From: JACKBJ01 sp964549495
GTDB taxonomy: Bacteria; Chloroflexota; Anaerolineae; Epilineales; Epilineaceae
Assembly: GCA_964549495.1 (NCBI GenBank)
Contig: CAZJWJ010000015.1
Coordinates: forward strand, 3,633 to 67,632
Reading direction: 5' to 3'
DNA length: 64,000 bases
A program made the position numbers and the translations under genes. The notes under the pieces are model-generated. The model searched no databases, was not told the DNA's origin, and saw nothing but the letters and a program-made list of their open reading frames with translations. Positions 1 through 7,611 of this stretch are shown here, piece after piece (the stretch's first letter is position 1; each line of letters starts with the position of its first letter).

Positions 1-2
1 CC

Positions 3-1262
3 AAGAGCGGCGACGAAGTGCCGATCGAGCTCTCGCTCTCGACCTGGATGGTGCGCGAGGACCGCTACTTTACCGGCATCATCCGCGACATCGGAGCCCG
101 CAAGCGGGCCGAGGAAGCCCTGCGCCAAAGCGAGCAGGCGCTGCGCGAGAAGTCGCTGGAGCTCGAAGAGAAGAACAAGGCGCTGCGGAGCACCTTGGAA
201 CGGCTCAACGATGCCCAGAACCAGCTGATCATCCAGGAGAAGATGGCCTCCTTGGGCAAGCTCAGCGCGGGCCTGGCCCACGAGCTGAACAACCCGGCCA
301 GCGCGGTGCGCAGCGGCTCCTCGCAACTCCATTCCGCCTTCTCCCGCCTGCACGATACGGAGCTGCGCCTGGCCGCGCTGGATCTCGGTCCATCGCATCT
401 GGACAAGCTGGTCGAACTGGATCGCTTCGCCCGGGAGCGCGCCACCAAGCCCGCCAACCTGAACGCCATCGGCCGCAGCGATCGCGAGGCGGTCCTCCAA
501 GACTGGTTGGAAGATCTCGGGATCGAAGCGGCCTGGGAGCTGGCCCCGGACCTGGTCGAACTCGGCTGCGAAACCAGCGACCTCGAGGAGCTGGTCGAGG
601 TCTTCGAACCTGACCGGCTTGCCATCGTACTCGAATGGCTCAGCCGAACACAGTCGGTATACAACCTGGTCTCGGAGATCGGCTTGGGCGCCGGCCGGAT
701 CAGCGAGATCATCCGCGCGCTCAAGAGCTACACCTATCTGGATCGCGCGCCGATCCAGGACGTGGACGTGCGCGACGGCCTGGACAACACCCTGATCGTC
801 CTGCACAACAAGCTGAAGGCCGGCATCACCGTGCGCCGGATGTACGAAGCGGACATCCCGACCATCCATGCCTACGGAAGCGAGCTGAACCAGGTCTGGA
901 CGAACCTCATCGACAACGCCGCGGACGCCATGGAAGGGCAAGGCGAGCTGATCCTGCGGGCTTACGTCGAGGCGCCCTGGCTAGTGGTCGAGATCGAGGA
1001 CGACGGGCCGGGCATCCCCGAGGAGATCCGCGAGAGCCTCTTCGATCCCTTCGTCACCACCAAGCCCAGCGGCAAGGGCACCGGCCTGGGCCTGAACATC
1101 AGCCGCAACATCATCGTGACCAAGCACGAAGGCCGCATCGACTTCGATACCAGCTCCGATGGGACCCGCTTCACGGTGCGCTTGCCGCTGTCCTTGGCCT
1201 CGGGTAACGATGCCGACCCATCCGCGATGGACGTAGACTCGAGCGAAGGGAAGACAGACTGA
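3..1262 (+). CDS. Sensor histidine kinase, 5'-truncated by window edge
   Basis: The gene enters from beyond the left edge. The open frame is readable from base 3, so the real start is not visible. What remains begins with the tail of a PAS-type sensing domain (TGIIRDIGARKRAEEAL), then a charged coiled coil, then the phosphoacceptor segment AHELNNP (His at about residue 88 counted from the GTG at 18). A HATPase_c domain follows with N box NLIDNAADAM, G1 box DDGPGIPEE and G2 box GTGLGL. About 200 residues separate the H and N boxes, roughly twice the usual spacing, and this insert is helical and Asp/Glu/Leu-rich. The stop TGA overlaps the ATG of the next gene, so the kinase and the downstream response-regulator fusion are translationally coupled and presumably form one two-component pair. 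The sensed signal cannot be told from the sequence. Confidence 0.9.
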   Translation, partial: KSGDEVPIELSLSTWMVREDRYFTGIIRDIGARKRAEEALRQSEQALREKSLELEEKNKALRSTLERLNDAQNQLIIQEKMASLGKLSAGLAHELNNPASAVRSGSSQLHSAFSRLHDTELRLAALDLGPSHLDKLVELDRFARERATKPANLNAIGRSDREAVLQDWLEDLGIEAAWELAPDLVELGCETSDLEELVEVFEPDRLAIVLEWLSRTQSVYNLVSEIGLGAGRISEIIRALKSYTYLDRAPIQDVDVRDGLDNTLIVLHNKLKAGITVRRMYEADIPTIHAYGSELNQVWTNLIDNAADAMEGQGELILRAYVEAPWLVVEIEDDGPGIPEEIRESLFDPFVTTKPSGKGTGLGLNISRNIIVTKHEGRIDFDTSSDGTRFTVRLPLSLASGNDADPSAMDVDSSEGKTD

Positions 1263-2923
1263 TGGCGAAGCCGGTCATTCTCACCGTGGACGACGAGCCG
1301 CAAGTCCTGGCGGCGGTCAGCCGCGACCTGCGCGAGCACTTCAAGGATCGATATCGGATTGTCCGCGCCGGTTCCGGCACCGATGCCCTCGAGGCGGTCC
1401 AGCAGCTCAAGCAGCGGGGCGATCCGCTGGCGCTCTTCTTGGTCGACCAGCGGATGCCGGGAATGTCCGGCACCGAGTTCCTGGCCGAGGCGCGCGACTA
1501 CTACCCGGAGGCCAAGAAGGTGCTGCTGACGGCCTATGCCGACAACGAGGCGGCCATCGCCAGCATCAACCGCGTCGGCCTGGACTACTACTTGATGAAA
1601 CCCTGGGACCCGCCGGAGGAGCATCTCTATCCGGTGCTCGACGATCTGCTCGATGCTTGGCTGGAGGTCGCGCCACCGGTCTACGACGGCATCCGCGTGG
1701 CCGGCACCCTGTGGTCGGCGGCCAGCCACGAGGTCAAGGACTTCTTGGCCCGCAACCGGGTACCCTACCAGTGGCTCGACCTGGAGGCCGATGCCGCGGC
1801 CCTGAAGCTGGCCGAATCGGCCAGCCCGGGCCGGCTCCAGCTGCCGGTGGTCTTCTTCCCGGACGGCGAAGTGCTCCTGCGCCCGGAGCTATCGGCACTG
1901 GCCGAGAAGATCGGGATGCAGACCCAAGCCGCGCAGCCCTTCTACGATCTGGTCATCATCGGTGGGGGGCCGGCCGGCCTGGGCGCCGCCGTCTACGCCG
2001 CCTCCGAGGGCCTGCGGACGCTGATGGTCGAGAAGTCGGCCACGGGCGGGCAGGCCGGCACCAGCTCCCGGATCGAGAACTACCTGGGCTTCCCGGTCGG
2101 CGTGAGCGGCGGCGATTTGGCCCACCGGGCCACCACCCAGGCCCGCCGCTTCGGCGCCGAGATCCTCACGCCCCAAGAGGTGGTCCAGGTGCGCGTCGAG
2201 GACCCCTACCGCTACGTCTGCCTCTCGGACGGAAGCGAGATCTCCTGTCGGGCCCTGCTCCTGGCCACGGGCGCGGTCGTCCGCCGCCTGGACGCACCGG
2301 GTATCGAGGCGCTGACGGGCGCCGGCGTCTACTATGGCGCCGCGGTCACCGAGGCGGCCTCCTTTCGCGACAGGCCGGTCTTCGTCGTCGGCGGCGCCAA
2401 CTCGGCCGGCCAGGGCGCCTTGTTCCTATCCCGCTACGCCAGCAAGGTCACCATCCTGCTGCGGGGCGGCTCGCTGGATGCGGGCATGTCGCGCTACCTG
2501 GTCGAACAGATCGAGGCGCGCGAGCGCATCGAGGTCCGGACCCACACGGTGGTGGCGAAGGTCTCGGGCGAGCGCTCGCTGGAGTCGATCACGCTGCGGA
2601 GTAACGAGAGCGGCGAGGAGGAAACCGTGCCGGCATCGGGCCTCTTCCTCTTCATCGGCGCCGTGCCCAACACCGCCATGGTGGCCGACGTCGTCCAGCG
2701 CAACTCGGCCGGCTTCATCCCCACCGGCCAGGACCTGATGCGAGACGGCAAGCGGCCCAAGGGCTGGACGCTCAAGCGCGACCCCTTCTACCTCGAGACC
2801 AGCGTGCCCGGCATCTTCGCCGCCGGCGACGTCCGCCAGGGCGCGACCCGCCGCGTGGCCTCGGCCGTCGGCGAAGGCGCCATCGCCATCGGGCTGGTGC
2901 ACCAGTACCTCAAGACGGTCTGA
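1262..2923 (+). CDS. Response regulator fused to glutaredoxin-like and thioredoxin-reductase-like flavoprotein domains
   Basis: This 553-residue fusion has three parts. Residues 1-125 are a receiver domain with an acidic pocket (VDDEP), the phosphoacceptor Asp at about 62 (LVDQRMPG) and the conserved Lys at about 113. Residues about 143-220 have a glutaredoxin-like pattern (a beta strand, then SAAS where CPYC would sit, then LPVVFFPDG). Residues about 227-553 are a class II pyridine nucleotide-disulphide oxidoreductase with FAD motif IIGGGPAGLGAA, NADPH motif VVGGANSAGQGA and the closing FAD motif GIFAAGDVR. The redox CxxC expected before the NADPH motif in thioredoxin reductase is absent; GAAVTEA occupies that place. 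The protein should bind FAD and NAD(P)H but cannot run the usual dithiol relay. It is coupled by a TGATG overlap to the upstream kinase. Fused regulator/TrxR proteins of this type are known as a family; their output is not established. Confidence 0.88.
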   Translation: MAKPVILTVDDEPQVLAAVSRDLREHFKDRYRIVRAGSGTDALEAVQQLKQRGDPLALFLVDQRMPGMSGTEFLAEARDYYPEAKKVLLTAYADNEAAIASINRVGLDYYLMKPWDPPEEHLYPVLDDLLDAWLEVAPPVYDGIRVAGTLWSAASHEVKDFLARNRVPYQWLDLEADAAALKLAESASPGRLQLPVVFFPDGEVLLRPELSALAEKIGMQTQAAQPFYDLVIIGGGPAGLGAAVYAASEGLRTLMVEKSATGGQAGTSSRIENYLGFPVGVSGGDLAHRATTQARRFGAEILTPQEVVQVRVEDPYRYVCLSDGSEISCRALLLATGAVVRRLDAPGIEALTGAGVYYGAAVTEAASFRDRPVFVVGGANSAGQGALFLSRYASKVTILLRGGSLDAGMSRYLVEQIEARERIEVRTHTVVAKVSGERSLESITLRSNESGEEETVPASGLFLFIGAVPNTAMVADVVQRNSAGFIPTGQDLMRDGKRPKGWTLKRDPFYLETSVPGIFAAGDVRQGATRRVASAVGEGAIAIGLVHQYLKTV

Positions 2924-2928
2924 GCCCG

Positions 2929-2993
2929 GCGCCTGCTTCCCGAAACCGGCTTGCCGCGAGCTCGAGGCCGGCCCCGCTTCGAGAAGCAGGCGC
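2929..2993. terminator. Long-loop hairpin between convergent genes
   Basis: An 11-base perfect inverted repeat (2929-2939 GCGCCTGCTTC with 2983-2993 GAAGCAGGCGC) encloses a 43-base loop, which itself holds a CCGGC/GCCGG pair. It lies just after the stop of the regulator fusion and just before the stop of the convergent membrane protein gene. A bidirectional terminator role is inferred from its position. There is no U tract. Confidence 0.45.
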
Positions 2994-3003
2994 TGGCCCG
3001 CCC

Positions 3004-3414
3004 TCAGCTGCCGGCCGCGGCGCCCCCATAGACCTTGGCGATGGTGATGCCCACCAAGGGAAGCACGACGAAATGGAAGACGATGTCCGTCAGCGAGCCG
3101 GCCAATTCGAAGTTGTAGAAGCTGTAGAACATCAGGACGAGGCCCGCCAGCACCACCGCGACGAGCAGGCCGAAGCGCGCGCCTTCCTGTACCGCATCAC
3201 CTCCCTGATAGCCCTTGGGGTAGATCGCCGCCAAGCCGCTGTTGAAGATCAACAGGCCCGCCATGCCGATCGCCATCATCGGCTCGTCGCGCGCCACGGC
3301 GGCCTCCCACTGGGCAAACTGCTCGGCCATCAGAAACTCGTAGAACAGGAACGACAGCACCGCCTGCACCAGGAATCCGGCCAGTGCGGCCGTCGTCAGC
3401 TTTTGGATGTTCAC
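3004..3414 (-). CDS. Small integral membrane protein, four predicted helices
   Basis: The 136-residue product has hydrophobic segments at about residues 8-28, 46-63, 82-99 and 108-128, so it should span the membrane about four times. Its general look resembles DUF1761-type proteins, but I cannot assign a family firmly. The start is a GTG at 3414, chosen because the complementary strand shows AGGAGG nine bases ahead of it. It stands alone, convergent with the regulator fusion and divergent from the pRiA4b ORF-3-like gene. No catalytic motif is visible and no function is proposed. Confidence 0.75.
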   Translation of the reverse strand: MNIQKLTTAALAGFLVQAVLSFLFYEFLMAEQFAQWEAAVARDEPMMAIGMAGLLIFNSGLAAIYPKGYQGGDAVQEGARFGLLVAVVLAGLVLMFYSFYNFELAGSLTDIVFHFVVLPLVGITIAKVYGGAAAGS

Positions 3415-3659
3415 GGGGCTTCTCCTCCTGACATCGAATCCGCGGGCACGACTGCCCGCTCGATGGCGAGAACACCGGAGGTCCTGCCGGGTTGCGCAGG
3501 GCTTGGATGATCCGGATCGCGATCCTCGAGTTCGGAATCCGTCCGCAACTCGTCCTCTCCGGCGGCCCGAACCGTGATACCATGTTCAGCCCGGCCCGCC
3601 AGCGGCCGGCTCGACAGGTCGTCACCCGGGCGGCCTCGAGCGCGCGAGGAGAGGCAGGC

Positions 3660-4235
3660 ATGGCAGCGAAGAAGCGGCGCAAGAAGGCCCCCGGCCGTGT
3701 CTATCGCCTGCGCATCAGCCTCAACGAGGTGCGACCCAGCGTCTGGCGCCGCGTCCTGGTCCGCGAGACCTGCACCCTGGCCCGACTGCACGAGGTCATC
3801 CAGATCGCGATGGGCTGGGAGAACAGCCACCTGCACATGTTCACCTTCGACGGCCGGCGCTTCGGCAACCCCAAGTGGCTGGACATGCCCGGCCTCGAGT
3901 CGGAGTCCATCCAGCTGCGGAAGGTCCTCACCCAGCCCAAGCAGCGCATGTTCTACGCCTACGACTTCGGCGATGGCTGGCACCACGAGGTGGCCTTGGA
4001 GGCCATCGAGGATGCCCACCCGCTTGCCAAGTTCCCCAAGTGCGTCGACGGCGCGCGCGCCTGCCCGCCCGAGGACATCGGGGGCCCGCCGGGCTACGAG
4101 GAGTTCGTGACGGCCATGCGCAACCTCGATCATCCCAACAGCCGACACTTTCGAACATGGTGGGGCGGCCGCTTCGATCCCGAGCATTTTCCCATCACCA
4201 GCGTCAACAAGGACCTCAAGCCGCTCCGGCGCTGA
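3660..4235 (+). CDS. Plasmid pRiA4b ORF-3 family protein
   Basis: The 191-residue protein matches the pRiA4b ORF-3 (IS1096 TnpR passenger-like) family. It has a basic N-terminus (MAAKKRRKK), the motif YRLRISLNEVRPSVWRRV, then LHEVIQIAMGW, then YAYDFGDGWHHEVALE, then CPPEDIGGPPGYEEF. These are the signature blocks of the family, whose biochemical role is unknown. The ATG at 3660 is preferred over the longer upstream frame because GAGGAGAGG lies directly upstream and conservation starts here. The family name refers to a plasmid, but nothing around this copy (no transposase, no terminal repeats) suggests it is mobile. It is followed by the alkyltransferase gene after about 110 bases. Confidence 0.85.
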   Translation: MAAKKRRKKAPGRVYRLRISLNEVRPSVWRRVLVRETCTLARLHEVIQIAMGWENSHLHMFTFDGRRFGNPKWLDMPGLESESIQLRKVLTQPKQRMFYAYDFGDGWHHEVALEAIEDAHPLAKFPKCVDGARACPPEDIGGPPGYEEFVTAMRNLDHPNSRHFRTWWGGRFDPEHFPITSVNKDLKPLRR

Positions 4236-4348
4236 GGTCCCGGGCATCGACCGCGCCTCCATCCGCCCAATTCCGCAGGAAACGGGTGGATGTCGAGTCC
4301 CCCGCCGCGCTATGCTCCTCCCAGACCCACCGGGAGGTGAACCGAATC

Positions 4349-5230
4349 ATGAACTCGGACTACGAACGCATTCGTCGTGCCCTGGAGTATCTGGACGCCC
4401 ACGCCCTCGAGCAGCCCGGCCTGGACGACTTGGCCGACCACCTGGGCCTCAGCCCGTCCCACCTGCAGCGCCTCTTCCGTCGCTGGGCCGGCATCAGCCC
4501 CAAGCGCTTCCTGCAGCAGCTGACCCTCGAGCGCGCCAAGGAGGCCCTCGACGGCTCGGCCAGCCTGCTGGACGCCAGCCTGGATGCCGGCCTCTCCTCG
4601 CCGGGCCGGCTGCACGATCTCTTCGTCCACCTCGAAGCCGTCACGCCGGGCGAGTACAAGGCCGGCGGCCAGGGCCTGACCCTGCGCACCGGCATCCACC
4701 CCAGCCCCTTCGGTCACGCATTTCTGGCCGTCACCGATCGTGGCCTCTGCGCCCTGTCCTTCGACGACGATCCCGAATGCCGCCAAGGCCACTCCGACCT
4801 GCGCGACGCCTGGCCCCGGGCCACCATCGTCGACGAGCCCTCCGTCACCCAGCCCTACTTCGAGCGCATCTTCCTCGACGCGGACGATCCCGACGCGCCC
4901 GATCGACCGCGCATCGACCTCCACGTCCGTGGCACCAACTTCCAGATCCAGGTCTGGCGCGCCCTCCTGTCCATCCCGCCCGGCCGCCTCTGCAGCTACG
5001 GCGACATCGCGCGTGCCATCGGCCGGCCCTCCGCCGCCCGCGCCGTCGGCGGCGCCGTCGGCCGCAACCCCGTCGCCTGGCTCATCCCTTGCCACCGCGT
5101 CATCACCCAGCTCGGCGCCCTCGGCCACTACCGCTGGGGTGCCCCCCGCAAACGCGCCATGGTCGCCCTCGAGCTCGCCCGCGCGGAACAAGGCGCCGCC
5201 GAGCTCGAACCTGCGACTTCCCTACATTAG
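4349..5230 (+). CDS. AraC-type HTH fused to O6-alkylguanine-DNA alkyltransferase (Ada-like)
   Basis: This is a DNA-repair protein that removes alkyl groups from guanine O6 by irreversible transfer to its own cysteine. Residues about 1-95 form an AraC-family helix-turn-helix pair (DDLADHLGLSPSHLQRLFRR, then SPKRFLQQLTLERAK). Residues about 110-293 form the methyltransferase with the active-site motif IPCHRV (Cys at about 248) and the preceding SYGDIARAIGRPSAARAVG. The Cys-rich zinc domain that in E. coli Ada repairs phosphotriesters is absent, so methyl-phosphotriester-triggered activation is not expected. Whether it acts as a regulator is unclear. The ATG at 4349 has GGGAGGTGA eight bases upstream. 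The gene ends just before the foldback element at 5269. Confidence 0.92.
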   Translation: MNSDYERIRRALEYLDAHALEQPGLDDLADHLGLSPSHLQRLFRRWAGISPKRFLQQLTLERAKEALDGSASLLDASLDAGLSSPGRLHDLFVHLEAVTPGEYKAGGQGLTLRTGIHPSPFGHAFLAVTDRGLCALSFDDDPECRQGHSDLRDAWPRATIVDEPSVTQPYFERIFLDADDPDAPDRPRIDLHVRGTNFQIQVWRALLSIPPGRLCSYGDIARAIGRPSAARAVGGAVGRNPVAWLIPCHRVITQLGALGHYRWGAPRKRAMVALELARAEQGAAELEPATSLH

Positions 5231-5268
5231 CTCGTGCCGTGTGCCGGGTCGCGAAGTCCGTTAAGCGG

Positions 5269-5441
5269 CGCGCTAGGGTGGGGCCAGCGACAAGATGGCC
5301 AACCGAGGGCGTCGTGGCGCCGCCGTGGGGGTTCGATGCGCCGAGGTCGTAGCAGCGCTACGGCCGAGAAGCAGCGGACCGCCACGGCGGATGTCGCGTC
5401 GTCCGAATTGGTCAGCTTGTCGTTGGCCCCACCCTAGCGCG
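5269..5441. repeat. 173-base foldback element with 34-base terminal inverted repeats
   Basis: Bases 5269-5302 and 5408-5441 are inverted copies that match at 31 of 34 positions, both starting CGCGCTAGGGTGGGGCC from the outside. The dyad continues inward with pairing arms at 5320-5335/5375-5390 and 5345-5353/5357-5365, centred on base 5355. Pairing is poor between about 5303 and 5319. The right end covers the last codons and stop codon of the QueA-like gene on the minus strand. No clear target-site duplication flanks it. It resembles a solitary MITE or REP-like foldback; transcribed from either side it would form a long hairpin and could also terminate transcription. No second copy was seen in this window. 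Confidence 0.75.
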
Positions 5442-6507
5442 TCAAGACCAGATGGCTGTCGCCGAACTCGTGCCAGAGGTAGCCGGCGCGGGTGGCTTCG
5501 GCGTAGGCGGAGCGGATGGTGGATTGGCCGGCCAGGGCGTAGAGCAAGGCCAGGTGACTGGTGGCCGAGTCGTGCATGCCGGTCACCAGGCCATCGACCA
5601 CCACCGGCTCGCGGCCGGGGCGCAGGAAGCGGCGGCTGAAGCCGCGGGCCGGCCGCAGCTCGGCCGCCCCGGCGTCCCAGGCCGATTCGAGCGCCCGCAC
5701 CACCGTCGTCCCCACCGCCACCACCCGCCCGCCCTGCCGGCGGGTCCGGTTGACCGCCCGGACGGTGGCGGCACTGACCTCGAAGGGCTCGGCCTGCATG
5801 GGATGTTCCGATACCCGATCCTCCTCGACCTCCAGGCTGGATAGGCCGGTGTGCAGGACGATGCCGGCCAGGCCGACGCCGCGCCGGCGCAGGGCATCCA
5901 GCACGCGGGGCGTGAAGGGTCGGGCGGCCGAGGGCATCTCGGCACTGCCGGGCACGCGGGCAAAGAGGGTCTGGTAGCTGGCCAGGCCCGGCGCCTCGCG
6001 TAGGTAGCCGTAGCGGATGGGCTGGCCGCAGCAGTCCAGGACGGCGTCGACGTCGCCTGCCAACTGGACGAAGAGTAGCCGCGGCTGGCCGGGCAAGGGC
6101 GCCACGACGCGGGCGCCCAGGCGGCCGGCGATGCGGATCCGGTCGCCCGGCGACAGCGGTAGCGGACCCGGCTCGGCGGCGCTCTTGCGCGGCTCGGCCA
6201 GCCACAGGCGCGGCCCGTAGCGAGTGCCCATGTGGATCCGGAAGGCGCCGAAGTGGGCCTCGGCCGGCAGGCTGGCCGGCAAGGTCGCGCTCTCGTTGAC
6301 CACCAAGAGATCGCCCGGCGCCAGGTGCTCGGCCAGCTGGTCGAAGCGGGCGTGACGGTGGCCTTCGGGCGTGGTCACCAAGAGCCTCACCCCGTCGCGG
6401 GCCAGGCCGCGCCGCTCGGGCGGTCGGTCGGCCACCAGGTCTTCGGGCCGGTCGAAGAGCAGCGCGTCGCGCCGCAGCTCGCGCTCGGCGGTCTCGTGCG
6501 CCCTCAT
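5434..6507 (-). CDS. QueA-family S-adenosylmethionine:tRNA ribosyltransferase-isomerase-like protein
   Basis: The 357-residue protein aligns by motif order with QueA, which transfers the ribosyl part of SAM to 7-aminomethyl-7-deazaguanine in tRNA during queuosine synthesis. The visible blocks are DLLVVNESATLPASL, PFTPRVLDALRRRGV, IVLHTGLSSLE, RVVAVGTTVVRALE and GYLWHEFGDSHLVL. The canonical NFHLPxS motif is replaced by GMHDSATSHL, which suggests a divergent paralogue whose substrate may differ. The ATG at 6507 is chosen because it overlaps the stop of the dehydrogenase gene (ATGA at 6507-6504); a longer frame upstream lacks family similarity. No other queuosine gene is in the window. The stop codon lies inside the right arm of the 5269-5441 foldback element. 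Confidence 0.82.
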   Translation of the reverse strand: MRAHETAERELRRDALLFDRPEDLVADRPPERRGLARDGVRLLVTTPEGHRHARFDQLAEHLAPGDLLVVNESATLPASLPAEAHFGAFRIHMGTRYGPRLWLAEPRKSAAEPGPLPLSPGDRIRIAGRLGARVVAPLPGQPRLLFVQLAGDVDAVLDCCGQPIRYGYLREAPGLASYQTLFARVPGSAEMPSAARPFTPRVLDALRRRGVGLAGIVLHTGLSSLEVEEDRVSEHPMQAEPFEVSAATVRAVNRTRRQGGRVVAVGTTVVRALESAWDAGAAELRPARGFSRRFLRPGREPVVVDGLVTGMHDSATSHLALLYALAGQSTIRSAYAEATRAGYLWHEFGDSHLVLTR

Positions 6508-7226
6508 GCCGGCACCAGCCAACGATCGGACTGGGCCTGGTAGCGCTCGCCGCTGATCTCGGCTGGCACCTGTCCCAGGAGCCATGCCCAGAAGGGCAGC
6601 GTCACCTCGGGCAGCGGCCGATCGGAGATGTCCTCGCCCGGGAAGGCCGCCTGGTGCATGTCGGTCCGCATGTCACCCGGGTCGACGGTGACCGAGGCGA
6701 TGCCGCGATCGCGCAGCTCGCCGGCCAGTGTCGCGCCGATCAGCTCCAGCGCCGCCTTGCTGGCCCCGTAGCCGCCCCATCCGGCGTAGCCGCCGGTGGC
6801 CGCATCGCTGGTCAGGTGGACCACCAGACCGCTGGCCGATTCGAGCCACGGCAGCAGGTCCTGCGTCAGCGCAAGCGGTGCCAGGGTATTGACCTCGAAG
6901 ATCTGGCGCAGGGCCTCCAGCGGCATCTCTGCCAGCTCGGGCATGGGGCTCGGGCCCAGGGTCGAGGCGTTGTGGATCAGATGGTCCAGCCGGCCGGCTC
7001 CTCCGACCGCCTCGGCCACTAGTCGGCGATGCGCAGGGTCGGCCACGTCGCCGGCCAGTGCGTCGACGCGAGCGCCACGCGCCTCGAGACCCGCGGCTAG
7101 GGCGCGAAGATCATCCTCACCGCGCGCCGTCAGGATCAGATGGTGGTCTTGCCCGGCCAGAAAGCGAGCCAACTCGGCCCCCAGGCCGCGGCTGGCGCCG
7201 GTGATCAAGGTTACGGGCTGCTGCAT
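6504..7226 (-). CDS. Short-chain dehydrogenase/reductase
   Basis: A classical SDR of 240 residues. It has the Rossmann cofactor motif TGASRGLG near the N-terminus, HNAST (the NNAG-like block), the active-site region with Ser in HLTSDA and YGASK (Tyr/Lys), and the downstream PGDMRTDM block. It should be an NAD(P)(H)-dependent oxidoreductase; the substrate cannot be deduced. The ATG at 7226 was taken because AGGGAGA precedes it by six bases and the Rossmann strand starts directly after; the frame runs further upstream without similarity. The stop overlaps the start of the QueA-like gene, so the two are coupled. That arrangement hints at a shared pathway, but this is inference. Confidence 0.9.
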   Translation of the reverse strand: MQQPVTLITGASRGLGAELARFLAGQDHHLILTARGEDDLRALAAGLEARGARVDALAGDVADPAHRRLVAEAVGGAGRLDHLIHNASTLGPSPMPELAEMPLEALRQIFEVNTLAPLALTQDLLPWLESASGLVVHLTSDAATGGYAGWGGYGASKAALELIGATLAGELRDRGIASVTVDPGDMRTDMHQAAFPGEDISDRPLPEVTLPFWAWLLGQVPAEISGERYQAQSDRWLVPA

Positions 7227-7517
7227 CGTGGATCTCCCTATCTTCCTGCTGAGTTCGTGATCGTGATCCCAGCATAGGGAGCCGCCGGTCGGCGCGCATC
7301 GCCCCTTGGTCCGGCGCCGGCCTGGACCTTGGTACAGGGTGGATCGTGAACCGTGACCCTCTTCCCCGGGTTCGCATACAGCCCAGCGCAAGATCTCGCA
7401 ACGCGTCAGTGATCCAGCTCACAGTCGCGCGAGTCGGTCGACGATAGGCTGGCATGGACGAGCTGCACGGTGGGAAGGGCGACGATCGGTCACCCTGGCC
7501 GGAAGGAGACGGTGGCG

Positions 7518-7607
7518 ATGAAGATCCAGCAACGAAGACAAGAAGCCCATGAGGCCAGTTTCAGCTGGCTGCTACTCGCCATCGCGCTGCTCTGGCTCTT
7601 GGCTTGA
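7518..7607 (+). CDS. Putative 29-residue single-pass membrane microprotein
   Basis: A short frame with a good ribosome-binding site (GGAAGGAG ending nine bases before the ATG) encodes a charged N-terminus (MKIQQRRQEAHEA) followed by a strongly hydrophobic helix (FSWLLLAIALLWLLA) and a TGA stop. The layout is that of a small tail-anchored or single-pass membrane peptide. It ends five bases before the convergent stop of the NarL-type regulator. Whether it is translated is unproven; the support is the SD spacing and the sharp soluble/membrane split. Confidence 0.45.
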   Translation: MKIQQRRQEAHEASFSWLLLAIALLWLLA

Positions 7608-7611
7608 GGGA

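Noticed and set aside
3660..4235. Mobile element around the pRiA4b ORF-3-like gene
   Set aside because: The family name comes from a plasmid and from an IS passenger gene, but no transposase, terminal inverted repeats or target duplications surround this copy.
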